A stretch of DNA of 64,000 nucleotides from Calothrix sp. FI2-JRJ7. GTDB lineage: Bacteria > Cyanobacteriota > Cyanobacteriia > Cyanobacteriales > Nostocaceae. The notes under the pieces were generated by a model. That model did not search any database. It had not been told where the DNA came from and worked only from the letters and a program-made list of their open reading frames with translations. This document shows positions 37,070 through 45,075 of this stretch, piece by piece (position 1 is the stretch's first letter; each line of letters opens with the position of its first letter). Location: assembly GCA_019359675.1 (NCBI GenBank), contig JAHHGX010000090.1, forward strand, positions 1 through 64,000, in the 5' to 3' direction. The translations under genes were made by a program, and so were the position numbers.

Positions 37070-38650
37070 ATGTCTAAAGTTCTCGTTTCCGATCCAATTG
37101 ACCAAGCTGGGATAGATATACTATCTCAAGTCGCTACCGTCGATGTCAAAACGACATTAAAACCAGATGAACTAGTAAACATCATCGGTGAATACGATGC
37201 GTTGATGATTCGTTCAGGTACCCGTGTTACAAAAGAAATTATTGAAGCTGGTACAAACTTGAAAATCATCGGTCGTGCGGGTGTTGGTGTAGATAATGTC
37301 GATGTTCCAGCCGCGACACGCCAAGGTATTGTAGTAGTTAATTCCCCTGAAGGCAATACTATTGCTGCTGCGGAACATGCACTAGCAATGATGCTTTCCT
37401 TGTCACGTCACATTCCAGATGCAAATGCGTCGGTTAAACGTGGTGAGTGGGATCGCAAAACTTTTGTTGGCGCCGAAGTTTATAAAAAAACTTTGGGTAT
37501 TGTGGGTTTGGGCAAAATAGGTTCCCACGTTGCTGCTGTTGCTAGAGCAATGGGAATGAAGTTGCTTGCTTATGACCCATTTATTTCCACCGAACGCGCG
37601 GAGCAAATTGGCTGTCAGCTAGTAGATATGGATGTACTCGCACAACAAGCCGATTATATTACTCTACATATTCCCAAAACTCCCGAAACCACGCATTTAA
37701 TTAATGCCGAATTATTGGCGAAGATGAAGCCAACCACTCGAATTATAAATTGCGCGCGTGGTGGCATTATTGATGAAGCCGCGCTTGCAAGTGCAGTTAA
37801 AGAAGGTAAAATAGCAGGCGCTGCGTTAGATGTATTCGAGTCGGAGCCGTTAGCCGAATCAACTTTGCGTGAAGTCGGCAAAGATATAATTTTGACACCG
37901 CACTTAGGCGCCTCCACAACCGAAGCCCAAGTCAACGTAGCAATAGACGTTGCCGAACAAATACGCGACGTATTGCTTGGACTACCAGCACGGTCGGCAG
38001 TAAATATACCAGGATTGGGGCCTGATGTACTAGAGGAACTTAAACCCTATATGCAACTAGCAGAAACGCTTGGTAGACTAGTTGGGCAGCTAGCGGGTGG
38101 AAGAGTTGAATTACTCAACATTCGATTGCAAGGGGAAATAGCAACAAACAAAAGCCAGCCTTTAGTCATTGCAGCATTGAAAGGGTTACTGCATCAAGCT
38201 TTGCGCGAACGAGTTAATTACGTAAACGCCAGCATTGAAGCCAAAGAACGAGGAATACGAGTAATTGAAACTCGTGATGCTGCTGTTCGTGATTACGCAG
38301 GTTCACTTCACCTCGAAGCAACAGGTAACTTGGGTACCCACTCCGTAACAGGCGCCTTATTAGGTGACGGAGAAATTCGCCTTACCAACATGGATGGTTT
38401 CCCAATAAACGTTCCTCCAACTCAGCACATGCTATTTACCCTCCACCGTGACATGCCAGGAATTATTGGTAAATTAGGTTCCCTTTTGGGTAGCTTTAAT
38501 GTCAATATTGCCAGTATGCAGGTAGGTCGCAAAATCGTTCGCGGTGATGCGGTAATGGCACTCAGTCTTGATGACCCTCTACCCGATGGCATCTTAAGCG
38601 AGATTACCAAAGTACCTGGAATCCGCGATGCGTATACAGTAAATCTATAA
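37070..38650 (+). CDS. serA: D-3-phosphoglycerate dehydrogenase
   Basis: A 526-residue long-form (type I) PGDH, first step of serine synthesis from 3-phosphoglycerate. [20 protein letters not shown] is the NAD-binding Rossmann loop; [11 protein letters not shown] and [14 protein letters not shown] hold the substrate Arg and catalytic region. [10 protein letters not shown] carries the catalytic His with its Glu partner upstream (VFESEPL). After residue 320 come the allosteric substrate-binding and ACT domains ([21 protein letters not shown]), so serine feedback is possible. Nothing is missing. Confidence 0.96.
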   Translation: MSKVLVSDPIDQAGIDILSQVATVDVKTTLKPDELVNIIGEYDALMIRSGTRVTKEIIEAGTNLKIIGRAGVGVDNVDVPAATRQGIVVVNSPEGNTIAAAEHALAMMLSLSRHIPDANASVKRGEWDRKTFVGAEVYKKTLGIVGLGKIGSHVAAVARAMGMKLLAYDPFISTERAEQIGCQLVDMDVLAQQADYITLHIPKTPETTHLINAELLAKMKPTTRIINCARGGIIDEAALASAVKEGKIAGAALDVFESEPLAESTLREVGKDIILTPHLGASTTEAQVNVAIDVAEQIRDVLLGLPARSAVNIPGLGPDVLEELKPYMQLAETLGRLVGQLAGGRVELLNIRLQGEIATNKSQPLVIAALKGLLHQALRERVNYVNASIEAKERGIRVIETRDAAVRDYAGSLHLEATGNLGTHSVTGALLGDGEIRLTNMDGFPINVPPTQHMLFTLHRDMPGIIGKLGSLLGSFNVNIASMQVGRKIVRGDAVMALSLDDPLPDGILSEITKVPGIRDAYTVNL

Positions 38651-38658
38651 CCAGCTTG

Positions 38659-38725
38659 TAGGGTGCGTGACGCTACTTTGTAACTTCGTTTTGTTGCACA
38701 ATTGTAATAGCGTCACGCACCCTAC
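38659..38725. repeat. GGTGCGTGACGC hairpin element
   Basis: TAGGGTGCGTGACGCTA and TAGCGTCACGCACCCTA are exact reverse complements, 32 bp apart. It lies 8 bp after the serA stop and may end its transcript. It is a sister of 35232-35296. Confidence 0.85.
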
Positions 38726-38726
38726 C

Positions 38727-38749
38727 GTAACTCCTAACTCCTAACTCCT
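38727..38749. repeat. TAACTCC heptamer repeat
   Basis: Three tandem TAACTCC units follow the hairpin element immediately before prmA. It is the same STRR type as in the rbcL-rbcX spacer. Confidence 0.8.
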
Positions 38750-38758
38750 AAGAAAGCC

Positions 38759-39679
38759 GTGGCTAACACTTGGTGGGAAATACAAATAACCTGCGAACCT
38801 GAACTTGAAGATTCGATTTTTTGGCGCCTAGAAGATTTTGGGTGTCGTGGAACTGCAAGCGAACGAAAAGGGGACGTGAATTTAGTTCGGGCATATTTGC
38901 CGCAACTAAAAGTACATTTAATCGATTTGGCGGCATTATCATTATTATTGCGCCAAGATGCATTATGTATTGAATTACCACCTCCCACTTTACAGTGGCA
39001 TTTAATTGATGAGCAAGACTGGGCAAGTAGTTGGAAGCAATATTGGCATCCTCAAGAAATTGGTGATAGATTCCTGATTAACCCAGCATGGCTACCCATG
39101 CCTACAGACTCTGACCGATTAGTAATTAAACTTGACCCAGGTGTCGCTTTTGGTACAGGAAATCATGCCACCACTCAGCTTTGTTTAGAAGCCTTAGAAA
39201 TGCGATTTAGTGACTATGGCACATCTTTTACAGGTGAGAACAGTACACTTGATGATGTGGTAATTGCGGATATAGGATGCGGTTCTGGTATACTTTGTGT
39301 TGGTGCAATTTTACTCGGCGCCAAAAAAGCTTATGGAGTTGATACCGACCCATTAGCAGTAAAAGCAACAATGGAAAATAGAATTCTTAATGGTATTGAG
39401 GCAGACCGTTTATTTTCGGCAGAAGGTAGTGCGGAAACTCTAGCAAAAATACTTGAGCAACCTGTTGACGGGATAGTTTGTAATATATTAGCCGACGTTA
39501 TTATTAAGCTTGTACCACAAATAACCGCTATTACAAAACCTACAACTTGGGGTATTTTTAGCGGTATTCTTGTAGAACAATCAAAAGCCGTAGCTGACGT
39601 ATTGGAAAAGCATGGCTGGATAGTTGCTGCACTATGGAAGCGCAAAGAATGGTGCTGTTTAAATGTGCGACGGTGTTAA
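38759..39679 (+). CDS. prmA: Ribosomal protein L11 methyltransferase
   Basis: A 306-residue PrmA, trimethylating lysines and the N-terminus of ribosomal protein L11. The SAM-binding fold shows [16 protein letters not shown] (post-I region) and [21 protein letters not shown] (motif I). [17 protein letters not shown] carries the NxxPY-like catalytic loop (NILAD). The start is GTG, supported by family similarity (MANTWWEIQ), with only a weak AAGAAAG upstream. It is preceded by heptamer repeats, so it may need its own promoter. Confidence 0.93.
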   Translation: MANTWWEIQITCEPELEDSIFWRLEDFGCRGTASERKGDVNLVRAYLPQLKVHLIDLAALSLLLRQDALCIELPPPTLQWHLIDEQDWASSWKQYWHPQEIGDRFLINPAWLPMPTDSDRLVIKLDPGVAFGTGNHATTQLCLEALEMRFSDYGTSFTGENSTLDDVVIADIGCGSGILCVGAILLGAKKAYGVDTDPLAVKATMENRILNGIEADRLFSAEGSAETLAKILEQPVDGIVCNILADVIIKLVPQITAITKPTTWGIFSGILVEQSKAVADVLEKHGWIVAALWKRKEWCCLNVRRC

Positions 39680-39715
39680 AATATTAAATTTTCCTTCGGG
39701 CATGAATAGATTTAT

Positions 39716-40069
39716 TTAATTATTTATAAAGCTCACTTCTATAGGTTTGTTCCGCGTCGCTTTGGTATAGTCACGGTTACTTCTTTTAGAAATGATAATT
39801 TTTTTACCAAATCCCTTATCTCTCAAAATACCAGCAATCTCTTGTGTTGAGGTTAAAGTAGGAGTTGCGGTAGGTGTTGGTGTTTGTTCTACTGGTAACT
39901 GAGCTTCAGATGGTGCATTTGTACTAGATGTAGAATCTGTTGGGGATTGCACACTGTTCGAATTAGTACCAAAACCAAATTGATATGTCCACCAAATACT
40001 ACCAGCACCCAAACCAAATGTAACTAACAGAGCTATGGCAATTCCTATCGAGCTTTCACGCATACTCAT
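39716..40069 (-). CDS. Hypothetical protein with N-terminal anchor
   Basis: 117 residues. One membrane segment (SIGIAIALLVTFGLGAGSIWW) is followed by a Ser/Thr/Pro-rich linker (about residues 37-77) and a short basic C-terminal domain (GILRDKGFGKKIIISKRSNR). It is probably anchored with the tail outside. The family is not recognised. It lies just upstream of a tandem-repeat hairpin element and before trx. Confidence 0.6.
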   Translation of the reverse strand: MSMRESSIGIAIALLVTFGLGAGSIWWTYQFGFGTNSNSVQSPTDSTSSTNAPSEAQLPVEQTPTPTATPTLTSTQEIAGILRDKGFGKKIIISKRSNRDYTKATRNKPIEVSFINN

Positions 40070-40150
40070 AAGACCTAGTTAAACCAAGCAGAATACTTAG
40101 TTCTTTTTTACAATCTTTCTTGGTTAATTACTAGCCATATTTGATACTAT

Positions 40151-40228
40151 TAGCAACGGATAATGAACGGATGTAACGGATGGTTTTTTATAATTGCTTA
40201 TCCGTTACATCCGTTACATCCGTTGCCA
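40151..40228. repeat. AACGGATGTAACGGAT hairpin element
   Basis: GCAACGGATAATGAACGGATGTAACGGAT is mirrored by ATCCGTTACATCCGTTACATCCGTTGC after about 18 bp. A sister element is at 54820-54888. The element sits at the 3' ends of trx (minus) here and chlI (plus) there. Confidence 0.85.
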
Positions 40229-40229
40229 G

Positions 40230-40547
40230 TTATATCATCGTTTCGAGGCGCCGTACCAAGTCTTGTGCTTGTAAAACACCCTCGATTTTGTCTACAGGTT
40301 TTCCCTGTTTGAACAAAATAAGTGTGGGTAAAGCTTGAATACCGTACTGACTAGCTAGTTGCGTGTACTTTTCGGTGTCAATTTTCGCAACACGCATCCG
40401 ACCTTGGAGTTGAGCATTAACTTGTTCCAAAATCTGACTCATTAGCTTGCACGGACCACACCAATCTGCATAAAAATCTACTAACACAGGTACATCTGAA
40501 CTAGATAGCATTTCCTCAAAGCTACTGAATTGCTTTTTTGTAGACAT
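40230..40547 (-). CDS. trx: Thioredoxin
   Basis: A 105-residue thioredoxin with the active site YADWCGPCKLM and the cis-Pro loop QALPTLILFK. It reduces disulfides of target enzymes in the cytosol. The start is taken as ATG 40547 (MSTKKQF); ATG 40556 would add three residues. It is a y/x-type or m-like thioredoxin; the subtype is not certain. The repeat element at 40151-40228 may form its terminator. Confidence 0.92.
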   Translation of the reverse strand: MSTKKQFSSFEEMLSSSDVPVLVDFYADWCGPCKLMSQILEQVNAQLQGRMRVAKIDTEKYTQLASQYGIQALPTLILFKQGKPVDKIEGVLQAQDLVRRLETMI

Positions 40548-40617
40548 AAGATACATGCCTGTTTATTATGGTTTGATATCAATCTTAATTCAAATGCTTT
40601 AATTTCGACCTATTGCG

Positions 40618-41259
40618 TCAAAATGCATTGCCTTGAAACAATTTACCTTCAAGAAGGCGCCTTTTGACCAAACCAGGCAGAATTTTTCCTTTAGCATATA
40701 CCCATCTATTTAATTCCGAAGGTACAGCATCATAATCAGAAGCGTTAACGCGCGCGAGTAATGTAGAGTTAGCGAAGTTAGTTTCACCCAAATTAAACAC
40801 AAAGCTTACAAGCGCATCAAACTGATTTTGATTTAGAGGTACTTTTACAAGCTTATTTACCACAACTTCGGCGCCGCTGACATCCGTGCGTAGAATTTGC
40901 ATCGCGCGTTGACGTGTAATTCCACACTTAAATTCTTCTGGTTCACTACCATTGATGGGGCCGTAATGTACGAGGTGTCCTACTCCAATTGTGGCGTGGT
41001 TTGCTGGGCAGTTGTATAAATTTAAAAATATACCTTCAAATTGAATTATTAACTCCAAACCACGGTCGCTTATTTTATAGGCGCCTTTCTGAACTGGTAA
41101 ATATATAATTTGCCCAATTCTCAACTTACGCGCTTCTGCCTCTGTAAAGAATTGTCCATCTTCATTAGTAATTTCTCGCCAGCGGTTAGCATTCCCCAAC
41201 TCACGCAGCGCAATAGCACTCAGCGTATCACCTGCTTGAATTTTGTAAAAATTATTCAT
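40618..41259 (-). CDS. LysM-lysozyme (GH24) protein
   Basis: 213 residues. An N-terminal LysM domain (YKIQAGDTLSAIALRELGNA, to about residue 55) binds peptidoglycan. A T4-lysozyme-like GH24 domain follows (about 66-210). The catalytic pattern E-x8-(D/C)-x5-T is met by FEGIFLNLYNCPANHAT: Glu, Cys at +9 and Thr at +15; Cys at the Asp position is an accepted variant in the family. No signal peptide is visible, so export is unclear. No other phage genes are near, so this is likely a cell-wall enzyme of the host or a captured endolysin. Confidence 0.82.
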   Translation of the reverse strand: MNNFYKIQAGDTLSAIALRELGNANRWREITNEDGQFFTEAEARKLRIGQIIYLPVQKGAYKISDRGLELIIQFEGIFLNLYNCPANHATIGVGHLVHYGPINGSEPEEFKCGITRQRAMQILRTDVSGAEVVVNKLVKVPLNQNQFDALVSFVFNLGETNFANSTLLARVNASDYDAVPSELNRWVYAKGKILPGLVKRRLLEGKLFQGNAF

Positions 41260-41268
41260 AATAGAAAT

Positions 41269-41670
41269 TTATTGAGAAAATTTACTTAGTAAAACATCAG
41301 GAATTGGACGTGGACGCATTGTTTTAGTATCAACCCATACCCATAAAGCTTCAGCAGTTACTAATAAATCATCTTTGTGTTGTTTACGGATTTCATAACG
41401 TCTACGGGCACGAGTACCGCGAATTTCTTCGAGCCAAGTTGTAATTTCTAATGTATCGCTTGCAACTGCTGAACGTAAGTAATCAATTTCAACCCGTCGC
41501 ATTACAAACACACCACCAAGTTCTTGGTAAAGTTCAAAATTAAACCCTAGTGATTCTGAATGCTCAATCGCAGCTTGTTCAAGATAATTTTGATACACAG
41601 CATTATTTACATGCCCAAGAGCATCCATTTCGTAATGACGAACTCGTAACAGCGTTTGAAATTTTTCCAT
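41269..41670 (-). CDS. 4HBT-family thioesterase
   Basis: A 133-residue hot-dog-fold acyl-CoA thioesterase (YbgC/FadM type). RHYEMDALGHVNNAVYQNYL is the family signature with the catalytic Asp; VEIDYLRSAVASDTLEITTW follows. In cyanobacteria such enzymes include 1,4-dihydroxy-2-naphthoyl-CoA thioesterase of phylloquinone synthesis; that assignment is plausible but not proven. The lysozyme gene lies 9 bp downstream on the same strand. Confidence 0.85.
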   Translation of the reverse strand: MEKFQTLLRVRHYEMDALGHVNNAVYQNYLEQAAIEHSESLGFNFELYQELGGVFVMRRVEIDYLRSAVASDTLEITTWLEEIRGTRARRRYEIRKQHKDDLLVTAEALWVWVDTKTMRPRPIPDVLLSKFSQ

Positions 41671-41676
41671 TTTTAA

Positions 41677-41922
41677 TTATTCGATATTACGTTTTGGAGC
41701 GCAAGATTGAGCGATTGGTTCAATTTTAGCTTTTTGCATTAATTCATCTATTTGTGTCAAAGTACATCTATAGGTAGATGCAAGTAGCTTTTCGGCTTCA
41801 CTTTTTGCTGCTTCTACAGATATACCAAAGCTCATGATTTCTTCATCTAAATTTCCTGTGATGCTCTCAACAGGAACTACACAGATAAATTGCGGTTCGT
41901 TTTGCCTAATTTGTTGTACCAT
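41677..41922 (-). CDS. Hypothetical 81-residue protein
   Basis: A small soluble protein (MVQQIRQNEPQFICVVPVES to the end) with a predicted beta strand at the start and two helices (VEAAKSEAEKLLASTYR). It ends 6 bp before the thioesterase start, so the two are probably co-transcribed. The family is not recognised. Confidence 0.6.
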   Translation of the reverse strand: MVQQIRQNEPQFICVVPVESITGNLDEEIMSFGISVEAAKSEAEKLLASTYRCTLTQIDELMQKAKIEPIAQSCAPKRNIE

Positions 41923-42076
41923 ACCATTTCTTAATTAAGTAATATTAAGATTAAGTTAAGATTGATGTCAAAAATAAGAGTTTCAATATGTATATAACTC
42001 AAATTAGGGAAAATATAAATACAGTTCAAAAAATAGTTCAAAAATAGTTAAGAAAATGTACTTGTGTAATTTACAA

Positions 42077-42113
42077 AGAAACCGCGTTTCTTCGTTAAAA
42101 ACCCGGTTTCTAA
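42077..42113. repeat. GAAACC repeat, short copy
   Basis: AGAAACCGCGTTTCTTCG and ACCCGGTTTCTAAG are only 5-6 bp apart, a shortened copy of the GAAACC family. Confidence 0.75.
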
Positions 42114-42250
42114 GTTACACAATTATATCTTCTAAATCTTATTCGTGCCTATTGGTTGTTTTACCTTGGCATTACTCGCGCGCAAGTGATGTCTAATTTT
42201 GATTGCAAGAAAAATCAATTTAAAAAATAAACAGACTTGAGGGGAATATC

Positions 42251-42382
42251 ATGGCTCGCAACAATTTAGTTAGCAACGTGCGGCAGTCAATGCAAAAAGA
42301 TTCCGCAAGCTGGGGGTCTTTAGCACTTTGGATTGGTGGATTAATTGTACTAGTATCGATTATCGCAAGTTTTTCTAATTAA
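42251..42382 (+). CDS. 43-residue single-span membrane protein
   Basis: ATG 42251 opens 43 codons: a polar N-terminal helix (MARNNLVSNVRQSMQKDSAS) and one membrane segment (LALWIGGLIVLVSIIASF). AGGGGA is placed 6 bp upstream, an excellent ribosome binding site. The size and pattern fit the small one-span subunits common in cyanobacterial thylakoid complexes, but no family is assigned. The 30-bp palindrome 15 bp downstream may end the transcript. Confidence 0.65.
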   Translation: MARNNLVSNVRQSMQKDSASWGSLALWIGGLIVLVSIIASFSN

Positions 42383-42396
42383 TGCGCGGTTGTCGT

Positions 42397-42426
42397 TGTA
42401 GAGACGTTACATGTAACGTCTCTACA
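42397..42426. repeat. Perfect 30-bp palindrome TGTAGAGACGTTACA + complement
   Basis: TGTAGAGACGTTACA followed directly by its reverse complement. This is a perfect copy of a dispersed family; other copies are at 57758-57787 and 62114-62143, with diverged or partial ones at 16052, 36776, 50881, 52950 and 11856. Confidence 0.95.
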
Positions 42427-42439
42427 TCTAGGTATTCTG

Positions 42440-43201
42440 TTAGGCGGCGACTAATTCTGATTCTTTCTCAACAGGCGCCCCATCTTGAACAAGGGAACGG
42501 TTTTCACCTTTACCTTGTAGAATATTGCCAGCGAAAGCTAACATTGCATTAATTTTGCGCTGTCTCCATTCATCAACTAGTTTTTGAACTTGGATAGGAG
42601 ACATTCTTCGAGTCATGGCTTCATAAAGATATGCAGCATGTCCAGTTTCATCTTGCGCGATGCTTAACATACCTAGTTTGAGGTTGCGTGCTGTCGCATC
42701 GTCTTCGGGTAAAACTTTTGCCATGCGCGCAAAGTCTTTACTCGCATCCAGTTCCAGAATATATGTACTGCCCATAAACACATCCCAGTCTATTACTTCT
42801 GGTTTGAGTTGTTCTTGGGAATATCCTGTAAAAAAGGCGCCGAAGAAAGGACTGCGTTTTTCTTGCGATGCTTTCTTGTCGCTGTCTTCCTTTTCAACAG
42901 CTTTTGGTTGATTCTTAAAATCAATTACTTGTTTATCGAGTTGCTTAAGAGCATGAGCGAAAATTTGACCGTGCCGAGTTTCATCAGCAGCATGTTTTAC
43001 TAATCTTTCTGCAAGCCATGTATCCCCCTCTGCGGCAGCGCGTTCTGATAACTTTGTCAAGAATGGGACTGACCCCGACTCAGCAAGCTGAAATCCAGCT
43101 AGTACATTGGGACGAGTTTTAATATCGCGAATCTGCAACGCCGAGTAGTATGCAACGGCGCCTGAACCCGCTAAATGCATGAGATATGTGAGGAAATTCA
43201 T
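42440..43201 (-). CDS. Ferritin-like diiron-fold protein
   Basis: A 253-residue helical protein. Two metal-binding motifs fit a four-helix diiron centre: LVKHAADETRHGQIF (E-x-x-H) and SIAQDETGHAAYLYEA (E-x-x-H), each paired with an earlier Glu helix (AESGS... and ILELDASKD). A charged linker (about residues 100-115) interrupts the bundle. Such ferritin-like proteins include oxygenases and iron-handling proteins; the substrate is unknown. It is monocistronic. Confidence 0.75.
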   Translation of the reverse strand: MNFLTYLMHLAGSGAVAYYSALQIRDIKTRPNVLAGFQLAESGSVPFLTKLSERAAAEGDTWLAERLVKHAADETRHGQIFAHALKQLDKQVIDFKNQPKAVEKEDSDKKASQEKRSPFFGAFFTGYSQEQLKPEVIDWDVFMGSTYILELDASKDFARMAKVLPEDDATARNLKLGMLSIAQDETGHAAYLYEAMTRRMSPIQVQKLVDEWRQRKINAMLAFAGNILQGKGENRSLVQDGAPVEKESELVAA

Positions 43202-43503
43202 CTCTATTAACGCGCTTTTATTTTATATACAAACACTTTTACTATACTAACGGTTAATTTTTCCAATGGGCTGTAACCGTAAATTTACTTGAAAAACTTC
43301 TGTACTGTGACTATATTAGGTGACTGTTGAGACCTGTTAATATTTCTTAATATAGCTTAACGAATTGCAACAGACTTAGCTTCCAAGAATCGCTATGGCG
43401 TACATCTGCCCTCTAGATTTAACTAAAACAATGCTATGACCTCGAATCAGGAGCGTATGATTCGAGGTATTTTATTAGGGGAATAATATAAACATTTATA
43501 TCT
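43202..43503. other. Divergent intergenic region before nucA
   Basis: 302 bp containing a promoter-like pair and a perfect hairpin (see the ncRNA candidate), and no protein gene. It also carries the promoter for the ferritin-like gene on the minus strand. Confidence 0.45.
43327..43476 (+). ncRNA. Candidate leader/attenuator RNA or small RNA upstream of nucA
   Basis: TTGAGA (43327) with TATAGC (43351) at 18-bp spacing resembles a promoter. A perfect 11-bp stem follows, ACCTCGAATCA (43439-43449) / TGATTCGAGGT (43458-43468), ending in ATTTTATT. The hairpin is 35 bp upstream of the nucA ATG. Either a short RNA of about 110 nt ends here, or the hairpin is a transcription attenuator for nucA. Confidence 0.4.
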
Positions 43504-44328
43504 ATGTTCAAACCTCAAAGGTTTCTGATTGCTGTTATTGTGGCGTTGATTATTTTCGCTACAGGATGTGCATTACTTTTGCCTTCTAAGCCTGTAAGTG
43601 TACATTTGACATTAGGTAATCCTAGTAATGCGAGTACATCTGACCCGAATAATTACTTAATTATTAAGAAACAATATGCACTTTCTTACAACCGTGATAA
43701 GGGTATACCGAATTGGGTGAGTTGGGAATTAAATAAATCTTGGTTAGGTGAGGCGCCTCGGTCAAACAAATTTCGACCAGATGATACATTACCTGAAGGA
43801 TGGTATCGTGTTACACCAAGTGATTATACTCGCAGTGGTTACGATAAAGGACATATGACACCTTCGGCAGACCGCAGTAATAACCCAGAAGATAATGCCG
43901 CAACTTTTTTGATGACTAATATTATTCCGCAGGCGCCGGATAATAATCAGGGTTACTGGGCTGACTTAGAAAATTATGGTAGAAAATTAGCAGCAGAAGG
44001 AAAAGAACTATATATAATATCAGGTGGTTATGGTCAGAAAGAGACGATAGCCCAAGGAAAAGTCGCAGTACCAGAAAGAGTATTTAAAATAATCGTAGTT
44101 ACCGAACCAGGAAAGGAAGTAAATTCTTCAACAAGAATAATTGCGGTAGATACTCCTAACGCGAACGGTAATAAGGAAAGTAGCTGGACACAGTATTTAA
44201 CTACTGTTGAGGCATTAGAGAAGAAAACAGGTTATGATTTTATTAGAAATGCCGATAAATCTATTCAACAGGCAATAGAGACAAAAGTTGATGGAGGAGT
44301 GGCACCGGGAATTAAGCAGAGAAGGTGA
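43504..44328 (+). CDS. nucA: Non-specific DNA/RNA endonuclease NucA (lipoprotein)
   Basis: A 274-residue beta-beta-alpha-metal nuclease of the Serratia/Anabaena NucA family, cutting DNA and RNA. GYDKGHMTPSADR holds the catalytic His and the Arg (DKGH here where many have DRGH). TNIIPQAPDNNQGYWADLENY carries the metal-binding Asn. The N-terminus is a lipoprotein-type signal (FLIAVIVALIIFATGCALLL, with Cys about residue 22), so the enzyme is exported and membrane-anchored outside. It is convergent with the inhibitor gene nuiA, 45 bp away. Confidence 0.95.
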   Translation: MFKPQRFLIAVIVALIIFATGCALLLPSKPVSVHLTLGNPSNASTSDPNNYLIIKKQYALSYNRDKGIPNWVSWELNKSWLGEAPRSNKFRPDDTLPEGWYRVTPSDYTRSGYDKGHMTPSADRSNNPEDNAATFLMTNIIPQAPDNNQGYWADLENYGRKLAAEGKELYIISGGYGQKETIAQGKVAVPERVFKIIVVTEPGKEVNSSTRIIAVDTPNANGNKESSWTQYLTTVEALEKKTGYDFIRNADKSIQQAIETKVDGGVAPGIKQRR

Positions 44329-44373
44329 TTAATAGCCCCCCTTATTAAGCGGGGTTGAGGGGATTGAAAATTG

Positions 44374-44811
44374 TCAAGTTTCAATAACTTTAGTACACAG
44401 CCCAGCTAAATCACCTGATGGTACTTGACCAAAGATATAAACATCAATTTCAATATCACCTAATCTAGCAACTTTAATATCACTAAGATTTTCTTTTATT
44501 ATTTTAACTAAATCTTGGTATTTTTTTACTATTTGATTATCTTCTGGAGAATGCCAATCTTCTTCAGTAGTTGCGACTTCAAAAAACGAGTCTAAGTCTA
44601 CAAACTCAACTTTAGTATCAGATGGTTTGTTTAATTTAGAGAGAACAAACTCAGCATTAAGAAGCTGTTTTTCTTTTGACTGCCAAAGAAATACTTCAAA
44701 AGGAAACTCAGACTCGCTCATAAATAGCAAGCCATCCGAAGCAAGTTTTAGTTTATCAAGCAACTGTTCATTACTTGAGGCGCCGTTTGTGTTTACGTTA
44801 GTATTAGACAC
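44374..44811 (-). CDS. nuiA: Nuclease A inhibitor NuiA
   Basis: A 145-residue protein. LKLASDGLLFMSESEFPFEVFLW is the hallmark of NuiA, which binds NucA tightly and blocks its active site. DLDSFFEVATTEEDWHSPED and LGDIEIDVYIFGQVPSGDLAGLCTKV follow the known fold. The C-terminal Glu-Thr (VIET), which in Anabaena NuiA contacts the nuclease Mg site, is preserved. It has no signal peptide, so it protects the cytoplasm from unexported NucA. The gene pair is convergent rather than in one operon. Confidence 0.93.
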   Translation of the reverse strand: MSNTNVNTNGASSNEQLLDKLKLASDGLLFMSESEFPFEVFLWQSKEKQLLNAEFVLSKLNKPSDTKVEFVDLDSFFEVATTEEDWHSPEDNQIVKKYQDLVKIIKENLSDIKVARLGDIEIDVYIFGQVPSGDLAGLCTKVIET

Positions 44812-45075
44812 ATCCGCTTGAAATTAGGAAACATCTTTATATTACACATCTTTGGATTACTTTCCAAAATTTTAGGGGAAAAAGGACACGTTGTAAATAA
44901 GTATTGTAGAGTCTGCCTTATTTATTTACTCCAAAAGTTGAAACAACTATATATCAATGGTTTTGTCCATTTTGAGAATATTATAGCTTTAACTTATGAA
45001 ATAAGGCGCCAAATGCCTATGCTACATAATCAAATTTTGTGAACCACGGTTCACATTTTGCAAGTAAATTAGTAC
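44812..45075. other. Intergenic, no gene seen
   Basis: 264 bp between nuiA and the ABC transporter fusion. A 74-codon plus-strand ORF here has no ribosome binding site or family pattern and looks accidental. It holds the nuiA promoter. Confidence 0.35.

Noticed and set aside
40618-41259. Prophage marked by the lysozyme gene
   Set aside because: No capsid, tail, integrase or terminase genes are near; flanking genes are housekeeping.
40618-41259. Loss of the GH24 catalytic Asp
   Set aside because: The position is Cys, which is an accepted alternative in the E-x8-(D/C)-x5-T pattern of this family, so activity is likely kept.
44818-45042. 74-codon plus-strand ORF
   Set aside because: No family pattern and no ribosome binding site; overlaps the nuiA upstream region.
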